From positions 1-58,726 of the forward strand of contig JAAVLZ010000018.1 of NCBI GenBank assembly GCA_012034405.1: a stretch of DNA of 58,726 nucleotides, written 5' to 3'. The DNA comes from Oscillospiraceae bacterium HV4-5-C5C (GTDB taxonomy: Bacteria > Bacillota > Clostridia > Saccharofermentanales > Fastidiosipilaceae). This document shows positions 30,084 to 38,313 of this stretch, one piece after another. Both the position numbers and the translations under genes were made by a program. Numbering within the stretch: position 1 is the stretch's first letter; each line of letters begins with the position of its first letter. The notes beneath the pieces were generated by a model. That model worked only from the letters and a program-made list of their open reading frames with translations, did no database searches and had not been told where the DNA came from.

Positions 30084-30156
30084 AAAGGGACTGCTTAACA
30101 TTCGGCCTAACCTGCTGGAACAGCAGGAGAAGACTGGCGTTCAGGCAAGTCCCTTT
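30084..30156 (+). ncRNA. Structured RNA element between GH51 and GH4 genes
   Basis: AAAGGGACT (30084-30092) pairs perfectly with AGTCCCTTT (30148-30156). The helix continues after a one-base bulge with GCTT/AGGC (30093-30096 with 30143-30146). Inside is a second strong hairpin, CCTGCTG-GAA-CAGCAGG (30111-30127). A short T-run (TTTT) follows the closing stem. It may be a terminator of GH51 with an elaborate loop, or a cis-regulatory leader of the GH4 gene, whose ATG is 31 bases downstream. I could not match it to a riboswitch class I know. Confidence 0.45.
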
Positions 30157-30186
30157 TATCATACATGAAGAAGAGGAGTGCGACTC

Positions 30187-31656
30187 ATGTCATTTAAATT
30201 GGCCATCATAGGTGCGGGAAGCCTGGTTTTTGCCCGGACCTTGTTTACGGATATCATGTCAGTGCCGGAATTCAGAGATATAGAAATCGCATTTACTGAC
30301 ATTAATCAGGCTAATTTGGATAAAGTCACTGCCTTGTGTCAGCGGGATCTGGAGGCAAATGGCATCCGGACCCGGATTCAGGCTACCACTGACCGCAGGG
30401 CGGCGTTCCGTCAGGCCCGCTATATCATTAACATGGTGCGCGTGGGCGGCCTGGAAGGTTTTGAAACAGATATTGATATCCCGCTCAAGTATGGAATTGA
30501 CCAATGCGTAGGAGATACCCTGTGCATCGGCGGCATCATGTATGGCCAGCGGGTCATTCCGGCCCTGCTGGATTTTTGTAAGGATATCCGGGAGGTAGCA
30601 GAACCAGATGCGCTCCTGTTGAATTACTCAAATCCCAATGCCATGGCAACCTGGGCTTGCAATAAGTACGGTAAAGTCCGTACGTTGGGGTTGTGTCACG
30701 GTGAAATCCACGGCGAACATCAGATTGCGGAGGTCCTGGGTATTCCTCACGCGGAATTGGATTTTATTTGTGCCGGCATTAACCACCAGACCTGGTACAT
30801 CAGCATTAAGCATCATGGTGTCGAGCAACTGCATAAGCTATTGCCGGCCTTTGAGGCCCATCCGGTCTATGCGCAGCAAGAAAAGGTACGGATCGATTTA
30901 CTGCGCCGCTTTGGTTATTATTCTACGGAAAGTAACGGCCACCTGTCAGAGTACTTAGCCTGGTACCGTAAGCGCCCGGATGAAATCAAGGACTGGATCA
31001 GCCTGGACAGCTGGATCCATGGCGAAACCGGCGGCTACCTCAGAGTGACCAGGGAAGAGCGAAACTGGTTTGAAACTGACTATCCCAAAATAGCCGCGGA
31101 TAAGCCCAAGGTTTATGACGGCAGTCAGCGCAGCAGCGAACATGGATCCTATATATTGGAAGCATTGGAAACGCGCCGCCCTTACCGCGGACATTTTAAT
31201 GTCATGAATCAGGGTACGATTCAGAATTTGCCGGATGAAGCCGTAGTTGAAGTACCTTGCTGGGTAAACGGCAGTGGAGTGGCTGTGCCTGAGGTTGGAG
31301 CGCTGCCTTTGGGTGCTGCGGCAATTTGCAGTCAGAGCATCTGGGTGCAGCGACTGGCCATGGAAGCCGCGGTGGCAGGAGATGTCTGTCTGCTGAAACA
31401 GGCGGCTTTGATGGATCCGCTGACCGGCGCCGTCTGTAATCCGCCGGAGATTGATCAGATGGTGGATGAGATGCTGCTTGCTCAGGCTAAGTGGCTGCCC
31501 CAGTACGGCGCGGCAATTCAGGCCGCCCGCCGCCGCTTTCAGACCGGTCCGCTGCTGCCGGTAAAAGAAGGTTACCGCGGCTCCACGCGTCAGCGGGAAT
31601 TAAGTGCAGAGGAAGTGGCGGCGGAGCATGAGAAGCGGGTGATAACCGCGCCGTAA
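30187..31656 (+). CDS. GH4 glycosidase, alpha-galactosidase (MelA)-like
   Basis: GH4 enzymes are unusual NAD+ and Mn2+ dependent glycosidases acting by redox-assisted elimination. The N-terminal Rossmann motif is IIGAGSLVFARTLFTDI. Family regions VGDTLCIGGIMYGQR, LLNYSNPNAMATWA, and the metal-binding LGLCHGEIHGEHQIAEVL and GINHQTWYI follow. CHG and the overall pattern resemble alpha-galactosidases rather than phospho-glucosidases, which suggests unphosphorylated alpha-galactosides or a hexuronide as substrate. The ATG at 30187 has GAGGAG eight bases upstream and is preferred to a GTG at 30178. 489 residues, cytoplasmic. Confidence 0.88.
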   Translation: MSFKLAIIGAGSLVFARTLFTDIMSVPEFRDIEIAFTDINQANLDKVTALCQRDLEANGIRTRIQATTDRRAAFRQARYIINMVRVGGLEGFETDIDIPLKYGIDQCVGDTLCIGGIMYGQRVIPALLDFCKDIREVAEPDALLLNYSNPNAMATWACNKYGKVRTLGLCHGEIHGEHQIAEVLGIPHAELDFICAGINHQTWYISIKHHGVEQLHKLLPAFEAHPVYAQQEKVRIDLLRRFGYYSTESNGHLSEYLAWYRKRPDEIKDWISLDSWIHGETGGYLRVTREERNWFETDYPKIAADKPKVYDGSQRSSEHGSYILEALETRRPYRGHFNVMNQGTIQNLPDEAVVEVPCWVNGSGVAVPEVGALPLGAAAICSQSIWVQRLAMEAAVAGDVCLLKQAALMDPLTGAVCNPPEIDQMVDEMLLAQAKWLPQYGAAIQAARRRFQTGPLLPVKEGYRGSTRQRELSAEEVAAEHEKRVITAP

Positions 31657-31747
31657 ACCGGCTGGTTCAGGATCTCTCCTGGCAGGATAGCCTGGATAAA
31701 CACAAGCAGATCATTTCCTTAGCGATGGCCTTTCACTATTAAATTTC

Positions 31748-31817
31748 CGCTATAATAGTCAGGAATATAGAGGGGGTTAGCAGTTACCTGCGGAGGAATG
31801 CCGCAGGCCAGCAACTG
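31748..31817 (+). promoter_or_regulatory. Promoter and 5'-leader hairpin of the second oxidoreductase operon
   Basis: CGCTATAAT (31748-31756) is the -10. The leader folds into a two-tier hairpin: CCTGCGG (31787-31793) with CCGCAGG (31801-31807), enclosed by CAGTT (31781-31785) with AACTG (31813-31817). It ends just before the AAGGAG ribosome site, so it could control message stability or translation. Confidence 0.45.
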
Positions 31818-31834
31818 TATAAGGAGATCTTGCT

Positions 31835-32899
31835 ATGAATAAACCGGATCAGCCGGAGGTGATTCAACCTTTATCCTCAGCCGGCTGCTTTAAATGGGGG
31901 ATCATTGGCTGCGGCACCATAGCAGCTAAATTTGCAGAAGCCATCACCTTGCTGCCGGACGCCTGCCTGCAGGCGGCTGCCAGCCGTGACCTGGCCAGAG
32001 CGGAGGCCTTTGCGCGGCAATGGGGGGCAAAGCATGCGTATGGCTCTTATGAAGACCTGCTGGCGGATCCGGCTAACCGTCCGGACGCAGTTTACATTGC
32101 CACGATACATCCGCAGCATCTGGCCGCGGCCAGACCGGTCCTGCAAGCAGGCATTCCGCTGCTGGTTGAAAAGCCCCTGACCCTGAACGCGGCTGAAGCC
32201 CGGGAACTTATCCAACTGGCCCGGCAGCAAAACTGCTTTATGATGGAAGCCATGTGGTCGCGCTTTCTGCCGGCTGCCCGCCAGGTCAAGCGCTGGATCG
32301 ATGAGGGCCGGATCGGCCAGGTGCGGCTGCTGCAGGCTGACTACGGGTATAACGGCGGACCAGACCGCAGCCGCCGTCACCTCAATCGGACTTTGGGCGG
32401 CGGTACGCTGCTGGATATCGGTATCTATAACCTGGAATTTACCGGCGATATCCTGGGCTACCCGCCTCAGGCCCTGCAATCGAGGGCCTGGCTGGATCCG
32501 GAAAGCGGTGCGGACACTCACTATCAGGCTACCCTCATTTACCCGCAGGCCACCGCTCAGCTGGCCGGCAGCATCATGACTTATTATCCGGACCGGGCCT
32601 GTATTCTGGGCGATAAAGGCCGGATTGAGCTGCCGCATTTTCATGAAGCTCAGGAGGCCTGGCTGTATACGGAAGACGGCGCCAGCTGCCACTTCTGCCA
32701 GCCTTATCAAAATGGCTTTCAATTTGAAATTGCCGAAGTCATGCGCTGCGTCCGGGCCGGTCTGACCGAGTCGCCGGTCATGACGCTGACAGAAAGCCTG
32801 GCCTGGCAGACGGTGATGGATCAGCTGCGGCAGGACTGGAATCTGGTTTACCCTACGGAAAAGGCTGCGGGGCAGCCGGCGGAACCGAGGCAGGCATGA
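31835..32899 (+). CDS. Gfo/Idh/MocA-family oxidoreductase (dihydrodiol dehydrogenase-like)
   Basis: The Rossmann motif FKWGIIGCGTIAAKFAEAI is at about residues 18-36, the family lysine is in LLVEKPLTLNAAEA, and FMMEAMWSRFLPAARQVKRWI is typical of the dihydrodiol/xylose-type dehydrogenase subgroup. The C-terminal domain has GGGTLLDIGIYNLEF. 354 residues, cytoplasmic, NAD(P) dependent; substrate probably a sugar or its derivative. Its stop overlaps the start of the permease gene as ATGA, so the two are translationally coupled. AAGGAGA lies before the start. Confidence 0.88.
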   Translation: MNKPDQPEVIQPLSSAGCFKWGIIGCGTIAAKFAEAITLLPDACLQAAASRDLARAEAFARQWGAKHAYGSYEDLLADPANRPDAVYIATIHPQHLAAARPVLQAGIPLLVEKPLTLNAAEARELIQLARQQNCFMMEAMWSRFLPAARQVKRWIDEGRIGQVRLLQADYGYNGGPDRSRRHLNRTLGGGTLLDIGIYNLEFTGDILGYPPQALQSRAWLDPESGADTHYQATLIYPQATAQLAGSIMTYYPDRACILGDKGRIELPHFHEAQEAWLYTEDGASCHFCQPYQNGFQFEIAEVMRCVRAGLTESPVMTLTESLAWQTVMDQLRQDWNLVYPTEKAAGQPAEPRQA

Positions 32900-33858
32900 G
32901 CATTGTACTGAATATTTTCCTGGACAACATCCTGCCCATATTTTTGCTGATTCTGTCCGGCGTGATATTAGGCCGGAGCTTTCACCTGGACATTGATACG
33001 CTGTCTAAACTTAACCTGTATCTCTTCATGCCGGCCTTTACCTTTGTAAACCTATATGAAGCTCAGATTCCCCACGCTGTATTGCTGGTGCTGGTCTTTT
33101 CCTCACTGCTGCTGATCGTCAATCTGGCGCTCAGCGAAGGCCTGGGCCGTACACTGCACTTCAATCGTCCGCGCCGCAAGGCCTTTCAAAATGCGGTGAG
33201 CTTTTACAATTCCGGCAACATTGGCCTGCCGCTCATCCAGCTGGTCTTTTCTACCGGCCCGGCGGTGGTCAACGGCACCACACCTTATCTGGAGCTGGCT
33301 ACTACGGTGCAGATCATGGTCATTGTGTTACAAAACCTGACCACTGCCACCATTTGCTATTACAATGCGGCCAGCGCCACGGAAAAACCGGCTGCCGCCA
33401 TTCGCCGGGTCTTTACGTTGCCGGCTATGTATACCATTGCTCTGGCCGTGATCCTGAAACAGATTCCTTATGATTTCACCCAGCTGCCGGTCTGGGCAGC
33501 GGTGCAGTATCTGGCTGACGGTCTGGTTGCGATTGCGCTGGTAACACTGGGGGTGCAGCTGTCGCACACTCATTTTGACTTTAAACTGAAAGCTGCCTGG
33601 CTGGCGGTGGCGCTGCGCCTGCTGGGCGGCCCGCTGATCGCCCTGCCGCTGATCAAGCTGCTGGGCTTTCAGGGGGTGGTTGCGCAGACCGTATTTATCT
33701 CGGCCGGCGTACCAACCGCGGTCAACTCAGCCCTGATTGCCGCTGAGCGGCATAATGACGAAGATTTTGCGGCTCAGGTGGTGTTGATGAGCACGACCCT
33801 GTGCGCAGTTTCGCTTATTTTAGTCATTTATCTAGCCCGGCTGCTTTTTCCGATTTAA
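32896..33858 (+). CDS. AEC-family transporter (auxin efflux carrier/malate permease type)
   Basis: About ten hydrophobic helices, with the AEC features ILPIFLLILSGVILGR at the N-terminus, NLYLFMPAFTFVNLYEA, FYNSGNIGLPLIQLVF, VTLGVQLSHTHF and ISAGVPTAVNSALIA. Members carry malate, malonate and other organic anions; auxin transport itself is not implied. 320 residues. The 4-base overlap with the oxidoreductase suggests that enzyme's substrate or product may be the cargo. A strong bidirectional terminator follows. Confidence 0.9.
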   Translation: MSIVLNIFLDNILPIFLLILSGVILGRSFHLDIDTLSKLNLYLFMPAFTFVNLYEAQIPHAVLLVLVFSSLLLIVNLALSEGLGRTLHFNRPRRKAFQNAVSFYNSGNIGLPLIQLVFSTGPAVVNGTTPYLELATTVQIMVIVLQNLTTATICYYNAASATEKPAAAIRRVFTLPAMYTIALAVILKQIPYDFTQLPVWAAVQYLADGLVAIALVTLGVQLSHTHFDFKLKAAWLAVALRLLGGPLIALPLIKLLGFQGVVAQTVFISAGVPTAVNSALIAAERHNDEDFAAQVVLMSTTLCAVSLILVIYLARLLFPI

Positions 33859-33891
33859 CTGAGGCCGCAACAACCCCTGGCAGGTACTGCA

Positions 33892-33933
33892 AAAACCGGT
33901 TCAGATCTGAAATAGCAGATCTGAGCCGGTTTT
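33892..33933. terminator. Bidirectional intrinsic terminator between AEC permease gene and asnB
   Basis: An 18-bp stem (33892-33909 with 33916-33933, one G-T pair) closes a 6-base loop AAATAG. The arms end in AAAA and TTTT, giving T-runs on both strands. It lies between two convergent genes. Confidence 0.9.
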
Positions 33934-33975
33934 CAGGTTACAGGATGCTTTGTTCTGCCTTGACAGCAGATTAAC

Positions 33976-35571
33976 CTACAGGCCGCTTTTGCCGTAGTTT
34001 GGCAGAACGCGGGCGGAGGGATCGCGGACTTCGCTGCCGACCCAGTCACGGTTTGGCATCCAGAAATCTTTTACCATATCAGATTGGCCGGGATAATAGG
34101 CCTCAAAGATTTCCCGGTACAACAGGCTTTCTTTTGTAAAGGGCGTCGCGTGCTTATAAAAATGCCGCCGGGTTTCAAAGGCCTGGTCAGTATAGCTTTG
34201 TTCCGCGTAAGCCTTCAGATCATCTACCATGGAGTGGCCCACCGCGTCGCTGAAAGCGGCTTTGTCGCGCCACAGGATGTTTTCCGGCAGCCAGTCACCT
34301 TCCGCAAAGGCCTGCCGCAGCAGGTACTTACCCATCTGGTAGCGGTTCAGCTTCAGCTCCGGATTGATGGCCATGACATAACGGGCAAAATCCAGATCTC
34401 CAAACGGCACGCGGGCCTCCAGCCCGTGGACGGAAATGCAGCGGTCGGCGCGCAGCACGTCATACATATGCAGCTCGTCCACCCGTTTTTTGGCCTCGGC
34501 CTGAAAGCTGGCGGCGTCAGGGGCATAGTCGGTGTACTTGTAACCAAACAGCTCATCTGATACTTCGCCCGTCAGCAGTACCCGGACATCAGAGGTCTGG
34601 CGGACTGCTTTGCAGACCAGGTACATGCCCATGCTGGCCCGGATGGTGGTGATATCATAGGTTCCCAGAGCTGCTATGACGTCTTTCAGATTCTCCAGGA
34701 CCTCGGCTTCATTCATGATCACCTCAGTGTGCTCGGCACCTAAAAAATCGGCGACTTCCCGGGCGTACTTCAGGTCTATGGCGTCCGTGTCCATCCCGAT
34801 TGAAAAGGTCCGGATGGGGCGGTCAAGCTTGCGGGCGGCTATGGAACAAACCAGGCTGCTGTCCAGACCGCCGCTAAGTAAAAAGCCGACCGGCACATCC
34901 GCGTCCAGCCGCTTATCCACGGCGTCAATCAGGCGGTCACGGATACCCCGGCAGATTTCAGGGATCGCCTGGGGTCCTGCCAGTCCGACGGAGGGCCTGG
35001 CGGAGGTCAGATCCGCATAGCGGGTAAATTGGCCGTCCTTGTAGTAATGGCCGGGCGGGAAGGGCTGAATGCGGTCGCATAGCCCCACCAGGTTTTTTGG
35101 TTCGCTGGCCAGCGCCAGCCCGCCATGAGCGTCATAACCGTAGTAGAGCGGGCGGATGCCGATGGGATCGCGGGCCGCGATAAAGCTATGCTGCTCCTGG
35201 TCATAGATGATCAGGGCAAACTCCGCGTCGAGCCGCGCAAACATGTCGGTGCCGTATTCCTGGTAGAGCGGCAGGAGAATTTCGCAGTCAGACTCGCTGC
35301 TGAATTGATAACCTTTGGCTTCAAGCTCCTGGCGAAAGGCTTCAAAGCGATAGATTTCGCCGTTGCAGACCAGGGTTTGTCCACCCAGATGAAAGGGCTG
35401 CATGCCCCGCTGGTCCGGCCCCATGATGGCCAGGCGGTGAAAACCGATCCAGCCGTCCGGCAGCTGCTCCAGCCGGCTCATATCCGGACCGCGGCTGAGG
35501 CTGCGGTTGAAAAAGATCTCTACCTCAGCTTTGGTCAGATAATCGTTTTGCAGGCCTAAAATAGAACACAT
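33976..35571 (-). CDS. asnB: Asparagine synthetase B (glutamine-hydrolysing)
   Basis: AsnB makes asparagine from aspartate, ATP and glutamine. Cys2 is the glutaminase nucleophile (MCSILGL), with RGPD, FHRLAIMG and LVCNGEIYRFEAFR in the class II amidotransferase domain. The synthetase domain has the pyrophosphate loop GFLLSGGLDSSLV and LLTGEVSDELFGYKY. 531 residues, similar in size to E. coli AsnB. The start has GGAGGTG followed by a run of seven T before the ATG. It is preceded by a T-box leader with an asparagine specifier, so expression should rise when tRNA-Asn is uncharged. Confidence 0.97.
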   Translation of the reverse strand: MCSILGLQNDYLTKAEVEIFFNRSLSRGPDMSRLEQLPDGWIGFHRLAIMGPDQRGMQPFHLGGQTLVCNGEIYRFEAFRQELEAKGYQFSSESDCEILLPLYQEYGTDMFARLDAEFALIIYDQEQHSFIAARDPIGIRPLYYGYDAHGGLALASEPKNLVGLCDRIQPFPPGHYYKDGQFTRYADLTSARPSVGLAGPQAIPEICRGIRDRLIDAVDKRLDADVPVGFLLSGGLDSSLVCSIAARKLDRPIRTFSIGMDTDAIDLKYAREVADFLGAEHTEVIMNEAEVLENLKDVIAALGTYDITTIRASMGMYLVCKAVRQTSDVRVLLTGEVSDELFGYKYTDYAPDAASFQAEAKKRVDELHMYDVLRADRCISVHGLEARVPFGDLDFARYVMAINPELKLNRYQMGKYLLRQAFAEGDWLPENILWRDKAAFSDAVGHSMVDDLKAYAEQSYTDQAFETRRHFYKHATPFTKESLLYREIFEAYYPGQSDMVKDFWMPNRDWVGSEVRDPSARVLPNYGKSGL

Positions 35572-35578
35572 AAAAAAA

Positions 35579-36056
35579 CACCTCCGGAATATTGTCTGCA
35601 GCGTTTATTTACTCGTCTCTCACATGAACTGGCGGTGCGGTTCCTTTATCCAGGAACGCCCTGCAGTTTTGTGATAGGACGAATCGCTGCTCATCCGTGG
35701 TGCCACCTATCTTACCCGTACCGTTCCTGCTTTCCTTATTGTAAAGAGGAGCTGAAGCTGATGGTCATCTGCGGCTTATAGCCTGCAAAGCTGCCATCCC
35801 TGAGCTGCCTCCCGGAAAACCGGTCCGGGTCACTTATCGGAACTCTACCAAGTCCGTCCGGTCTAACGCGCCGGCTTACGTCTCACCTACTTAGCCAGAC
35901 CGCCCCGCTTAAATACGGAAGCATGGCTGTTCAGCTTGCGGCTGAGGAGTGTTCTTCACACCGGACACGGATACGGGTTTTGCACTGTCACCCGCTCACT
36001 GGCTCCGCCTGAGGCCGGTCTTACTTTTCTCCCTCAACGCCTTTAGCTGTATGTTG
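35579..36056 (-). ncRNA. T-box riboswitch (asparagine) upstream of asnB
   Basis: Read on the minus strand, the leader has the stem I entry GAGGGAGAAAAGTAAGACC, an AGTGAGCGGGTGAC-like distal region, and the specifier loop GTGTGAAGAACACTCC with AAC (Asn) at 35951-35953. The T-box core AGGTGGCACCACGG is at 35695-35708. GATAGG (35706-35711) pairs with CCTATC (35673-35678) around the T-box as the antiterminator helix. A GTTCCT-AGGAAC hairpin and a CACCgCC/GGaGGTG pairing involving the ribosome site (35631-35637 with 35579-35585) followed by T7 lie downstream. The leader is nearly 500 bases, long for the class. Confidence 0.9.
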
Positions 36057-36062
36057 AGTTGC

Positions 36063-36092
36063 ATAATAGCACGCTGTTCAGGCCGCGGTCAA
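36063..36092 (-). promoter_or_regulatory. Promoter of the T-box-asnB transcript
   Basis: Minus-strand TTGACC (36087-36092), 18 bases, TATTAT (36063-36068), with TGC just before the -10. Transcription would start about 36055, immediately before the T-box stem I. Confidence 0.75.
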
Positions 36093-36165
36093 GGGTTTAC
36101 CCAGGAATTTATGAAAGATTTTTCCCGGCTTGTTGCAAATTGACTGAGCCTGCATCCGCAGGATT

Positions 36166-36200
36166 AAAACCCGCGCTGACTTTGACTCCGGGTTTTTATT
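36166..36200. terminator. Hairpin with T-tracts between asnB promoter and esterase gene
   Basis: AAAACCCG (36166-36173) pairs with CGGGTTTT (36189-36196), with TTTTTATTT following on the plus strand. It lies between divergently read units, and may insulate the asnB promoter. The remainder of 36093-36257 shows only a small CCTGC/GCAGG hairpin (36149-36162). Confidence 0.55.
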
Positions 36201-36254
36201 TCTTTCGCCGCCGCCCGGGATTCAGGGATTGAAGGCAGCAGACCGGAGCGAATG

Positions 36255-36263
36255 CGCTATAAT
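36255..36263 (+). promoter_or_regulatory. -10 promoter element of the esterase gene
   Basis: CGCTATAAT is 55 bases upstream of the ATG at 36318 and matches the recurrent promoter form in this window. Confidence 0.5.
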
Positions 36264-36317
36264 AAAACTTGTTTGACCTGCCGCTATGGCTGATTAATTT
36301 GACAGGAGAGCCAATCT

Positions 36318-37133
36318 ATGCAAATTGAGACACTGAGTGTTCCGCAGACCCGTTTTGGAAGCTTTATTAAAGCGTATATACAGGATGACTGGTATGACAA
36401 ACGTCATCTTTGCTGCCTGCGTCCGGGTATTTTGATTCTGCCCGGTGGCGGCTATAGCTTTACCTCAGATCGTGAAGCTGAACCGATTGCTTTATATTAT
36501 CTAAATGAAGGCTACAACGCTTTTGTGCTACGTTATACCGTAGCGCCTGAGGCCAAGTGGCCGGATCAGCTGGAGGAAGCCATGCGCAGTATGGCTATGC
36601 TCCGGGAGCGGGCGGCTGAATGGGGCATGGATCCTCAGCGTCTGGCAGTGATCGGCTTTTCGGCCGGCGGTCACCTGGCGGCAAATCTGGCGGTTGACTC
36701 AAGTGATCCGGATCTGCTGCGGCAGTTTGGACTGACCAGGGAGCAGGTGAGGCCCGATGCGGTGATCCTGTCCTATGCGGTTATCAGCTCCGGCCCTTAC
36801 CAGCATGAAGGCTCCTTTGACTGCTTGCTGCGGGAGTCGGCCCATGATCCGGCGCTGCGTGAGCGGGTCAGTCTTGAAAAGCGGGTGACCGCGGATACGC
36901 CGCCTTGCTATATCTGGCATACGGCAGATGACGGAGCGGTGCCGGTGCAAAACAGTTTACTGTTTGCCCAGGCGCTGGCAGACTATCAGGTGCCCTTCAG
37001 CTTACGGATTTTTGAACACGGCCCGCACGGCCTGGCTCGCGCCCGCTGGTTTGATAACAATCAGCTGGATGATCTGGAAATTGCCGGCTGGACGGAGGAA
37101 AGCGCCAGATTTTTGGAAAAGCACCTGGGCTGA
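36318..37133 (+). CDS. Alpha/beta hydrolase, acetylesterase-like
   Basis: Alpha/beta hydrolase with oxyanion motif ILPGGGYSF (about 40-48), nucleophile elbow GFSAGGH (Ser115), acid in HTADDGAVPVQNS, and His in FEHGPHGL. The LPGGGY...DREAEPIALYYLNEGYNAFVLRY pattern is typical of bacterial sugar acetylesterases, often encoded near plant-glycan glycosidases. No signal peptide, 271 residues. Together with the nearby arabinofuranosidases it may deacetylate imported oligosaccharides; this is inference from neighbourhood. Confidence 0.82.
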   Translation: MQIETLSVPQTRFGSFIKAYIQDDWYDKRHLCCLRPGILILPGGGYSFTSDREAEPIALYYLNEGYNAFVLRYTVAPEAKWPDQLEEAMRSMAMLRERAAEWGMDPQRLAVIGFSAGGHLAANLAVDSSDPDLLRQFGLTREQVRPDAVILSYAVISSGPYQHEGSFDCLLRESAHDPALRERVSLEKRVTADTPPCYIWHTADDGAVPVQNSLLFAQALADYQVPFSLRIFEHGPHGLARARWFDNNQLDDLEIAGWTEESARFLEKHLG

Positions 37134-37207
37134 GGGCCGCGGCTTACCAGACACCGTCATGCTGACTGCAGCCGCCGGTCCAGGCGTATGAACAGGGGGT
37201 TATCTTG

Positions 37208-38233
37208 GTGATCTACAATAATGCGCTCTATTTTTTAGTCTATTCATTTATTGGCTGGTGCGGAGAGGTCGCCTACCATGCTTTAAAAGAACGCAGTTTT
37301 GCTAACCGCGGGATGCTCAATGGACCGGTCTGTCCAATCTATGGTATAGGTGTGTTGCTGCTGGTGAATTTACTGGGACCGCTGTCCGGCCACCTGGGTC
37401 TGCTTTTTGTCGGCGCCATGCTGCTGATGTCGCTGGAGGAGTTAATCGGCGGCTGGGCGCTGGACAAGCTGTTCCACCAACGCTGGTGGGACTACAGTGA
37501 CTCGCCGCTGAATCTGGGCGGCTATATCTGTCTGGGCTTTTCTTTACTTTGGGGCGTGGCGGGCGTCTTGCTGCTGCGGGTGGTTCATCCGCCCATTGCA
37601 TTTTTCCTCAGCCGCCTTCCCCGGCAGGTCGGTTTGTTTATTCTGATTCCACTTTATGTCATTTTTGCCGTGGATCTGGTGACGACCATCCTGATTTTGC
37701 TCAAGCTGAATCGCCGGCTGGCGCAGCTGGATGAAATCCGCCGTTCTATCCGGGACGTTTCCGACCGGATCGGACTGCTGGTCAATAACAGTACGCTGAA
37801 AGTGGTCGATCAGCTGGAGGATAATGAACAGTTGGATCAGCTGCGGACAAATGTGGGTGAGGTCGGACAGACCCTGAGCGAAAAAGGTCAGCAGGTTGCC
37901 TTGAGCCTGGATCAGAAACGACAGCAGGTCACCCAGTCGCTGGATGAAACCAGGCAGTCCGTAGGGCGCGGTCTGGGAGGGATCCGGCAGGCTGCCAGTG
38001 ATACCCGGCAGAACATGGAACAGGGGATCAATGAACTGCGCAGCCGTTTGAGTGAACTGACCCATAAGGAAGAAAGTCTGACCCGTACCAAACCGTCATA
38101 TGGCATTCGCCGTCTGCTGAAGGCCTTCCCGGACGCGCGTTCTACCCGCTACAGTGACACGCTGGAGGCCTGGAAGCATGCATTGCTCAGCCGGGTATCC
38201 GCGAAGGCTGATTCCCATCAGGACCAGGATTGA
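37208..38233 (+). CDS. PF06541-type membrane protein with C-terminal helical repeats
   Basis: The first ~180 residues carry several membrane helices and the signature of the putative ABC-transporter type IV (CmpB) family: FIGWCGEVAYHALKERSFANRGMLNGPVCPIYG and LDKLFHQRWWDYSDSPLNLGGYICLGFSLLWG. Function unknown. From about residue 190 a long soluble tail forms amphipathic helix with repeated units (LSEKGQQVALSLDQK, RQQVTQSLDETRQSV, RQAASDTRQNMEQGI), apolipoprotein-like. The start is GTG at 37208 or TTG at 37205, after AGGGGG. It lies between the esterase and FAH genes on the same strand. Confidence 0.78.
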   Translation: MIYNNALYFLVYSFIGWCGEVAYHALKERSFANRGMLNGPVCPIYGIGVLLLVNLLGPLSGHLGLLFVGAMLLMSLEELIGGWALDKLFHQRWWDYSDSPLNLGGYICLGFSLLWGVAGVLLLRVVHPPIAFFLSRLPRQVGLFILIPLYVIFAVDLVTTILILLKLNRRLAQLDEIRRSIRDVSDRIGLLVNNSTLKVVDQLEDNEQLDQLRTNVGEVGQTLSEKGQQVALSLDQKRQQVTQSLDETRQSVGRGLGGIRQAASDTRQNMEQGINELRSRLSELTHKEESLTRTKPSYGIRRLLKAFPDARSTRYSDTLEAWKHALLSRVSAKADSHQDQD

Positions 38234-38313
38234 ACGGAGCGCCCCGGAACGGCAGCAGATCAGTCGCCCGCGGGCGGGTTGTCCGGATTTGAAACACAAG
38301 AGAGGAACGTTCT

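Noticed and set aside
31877-32722. Antisense open frame opposite the second Gfo/Idh/MocA gene
   Set aside because: Mirror frame of a well-supported gene, no recognisable domain.
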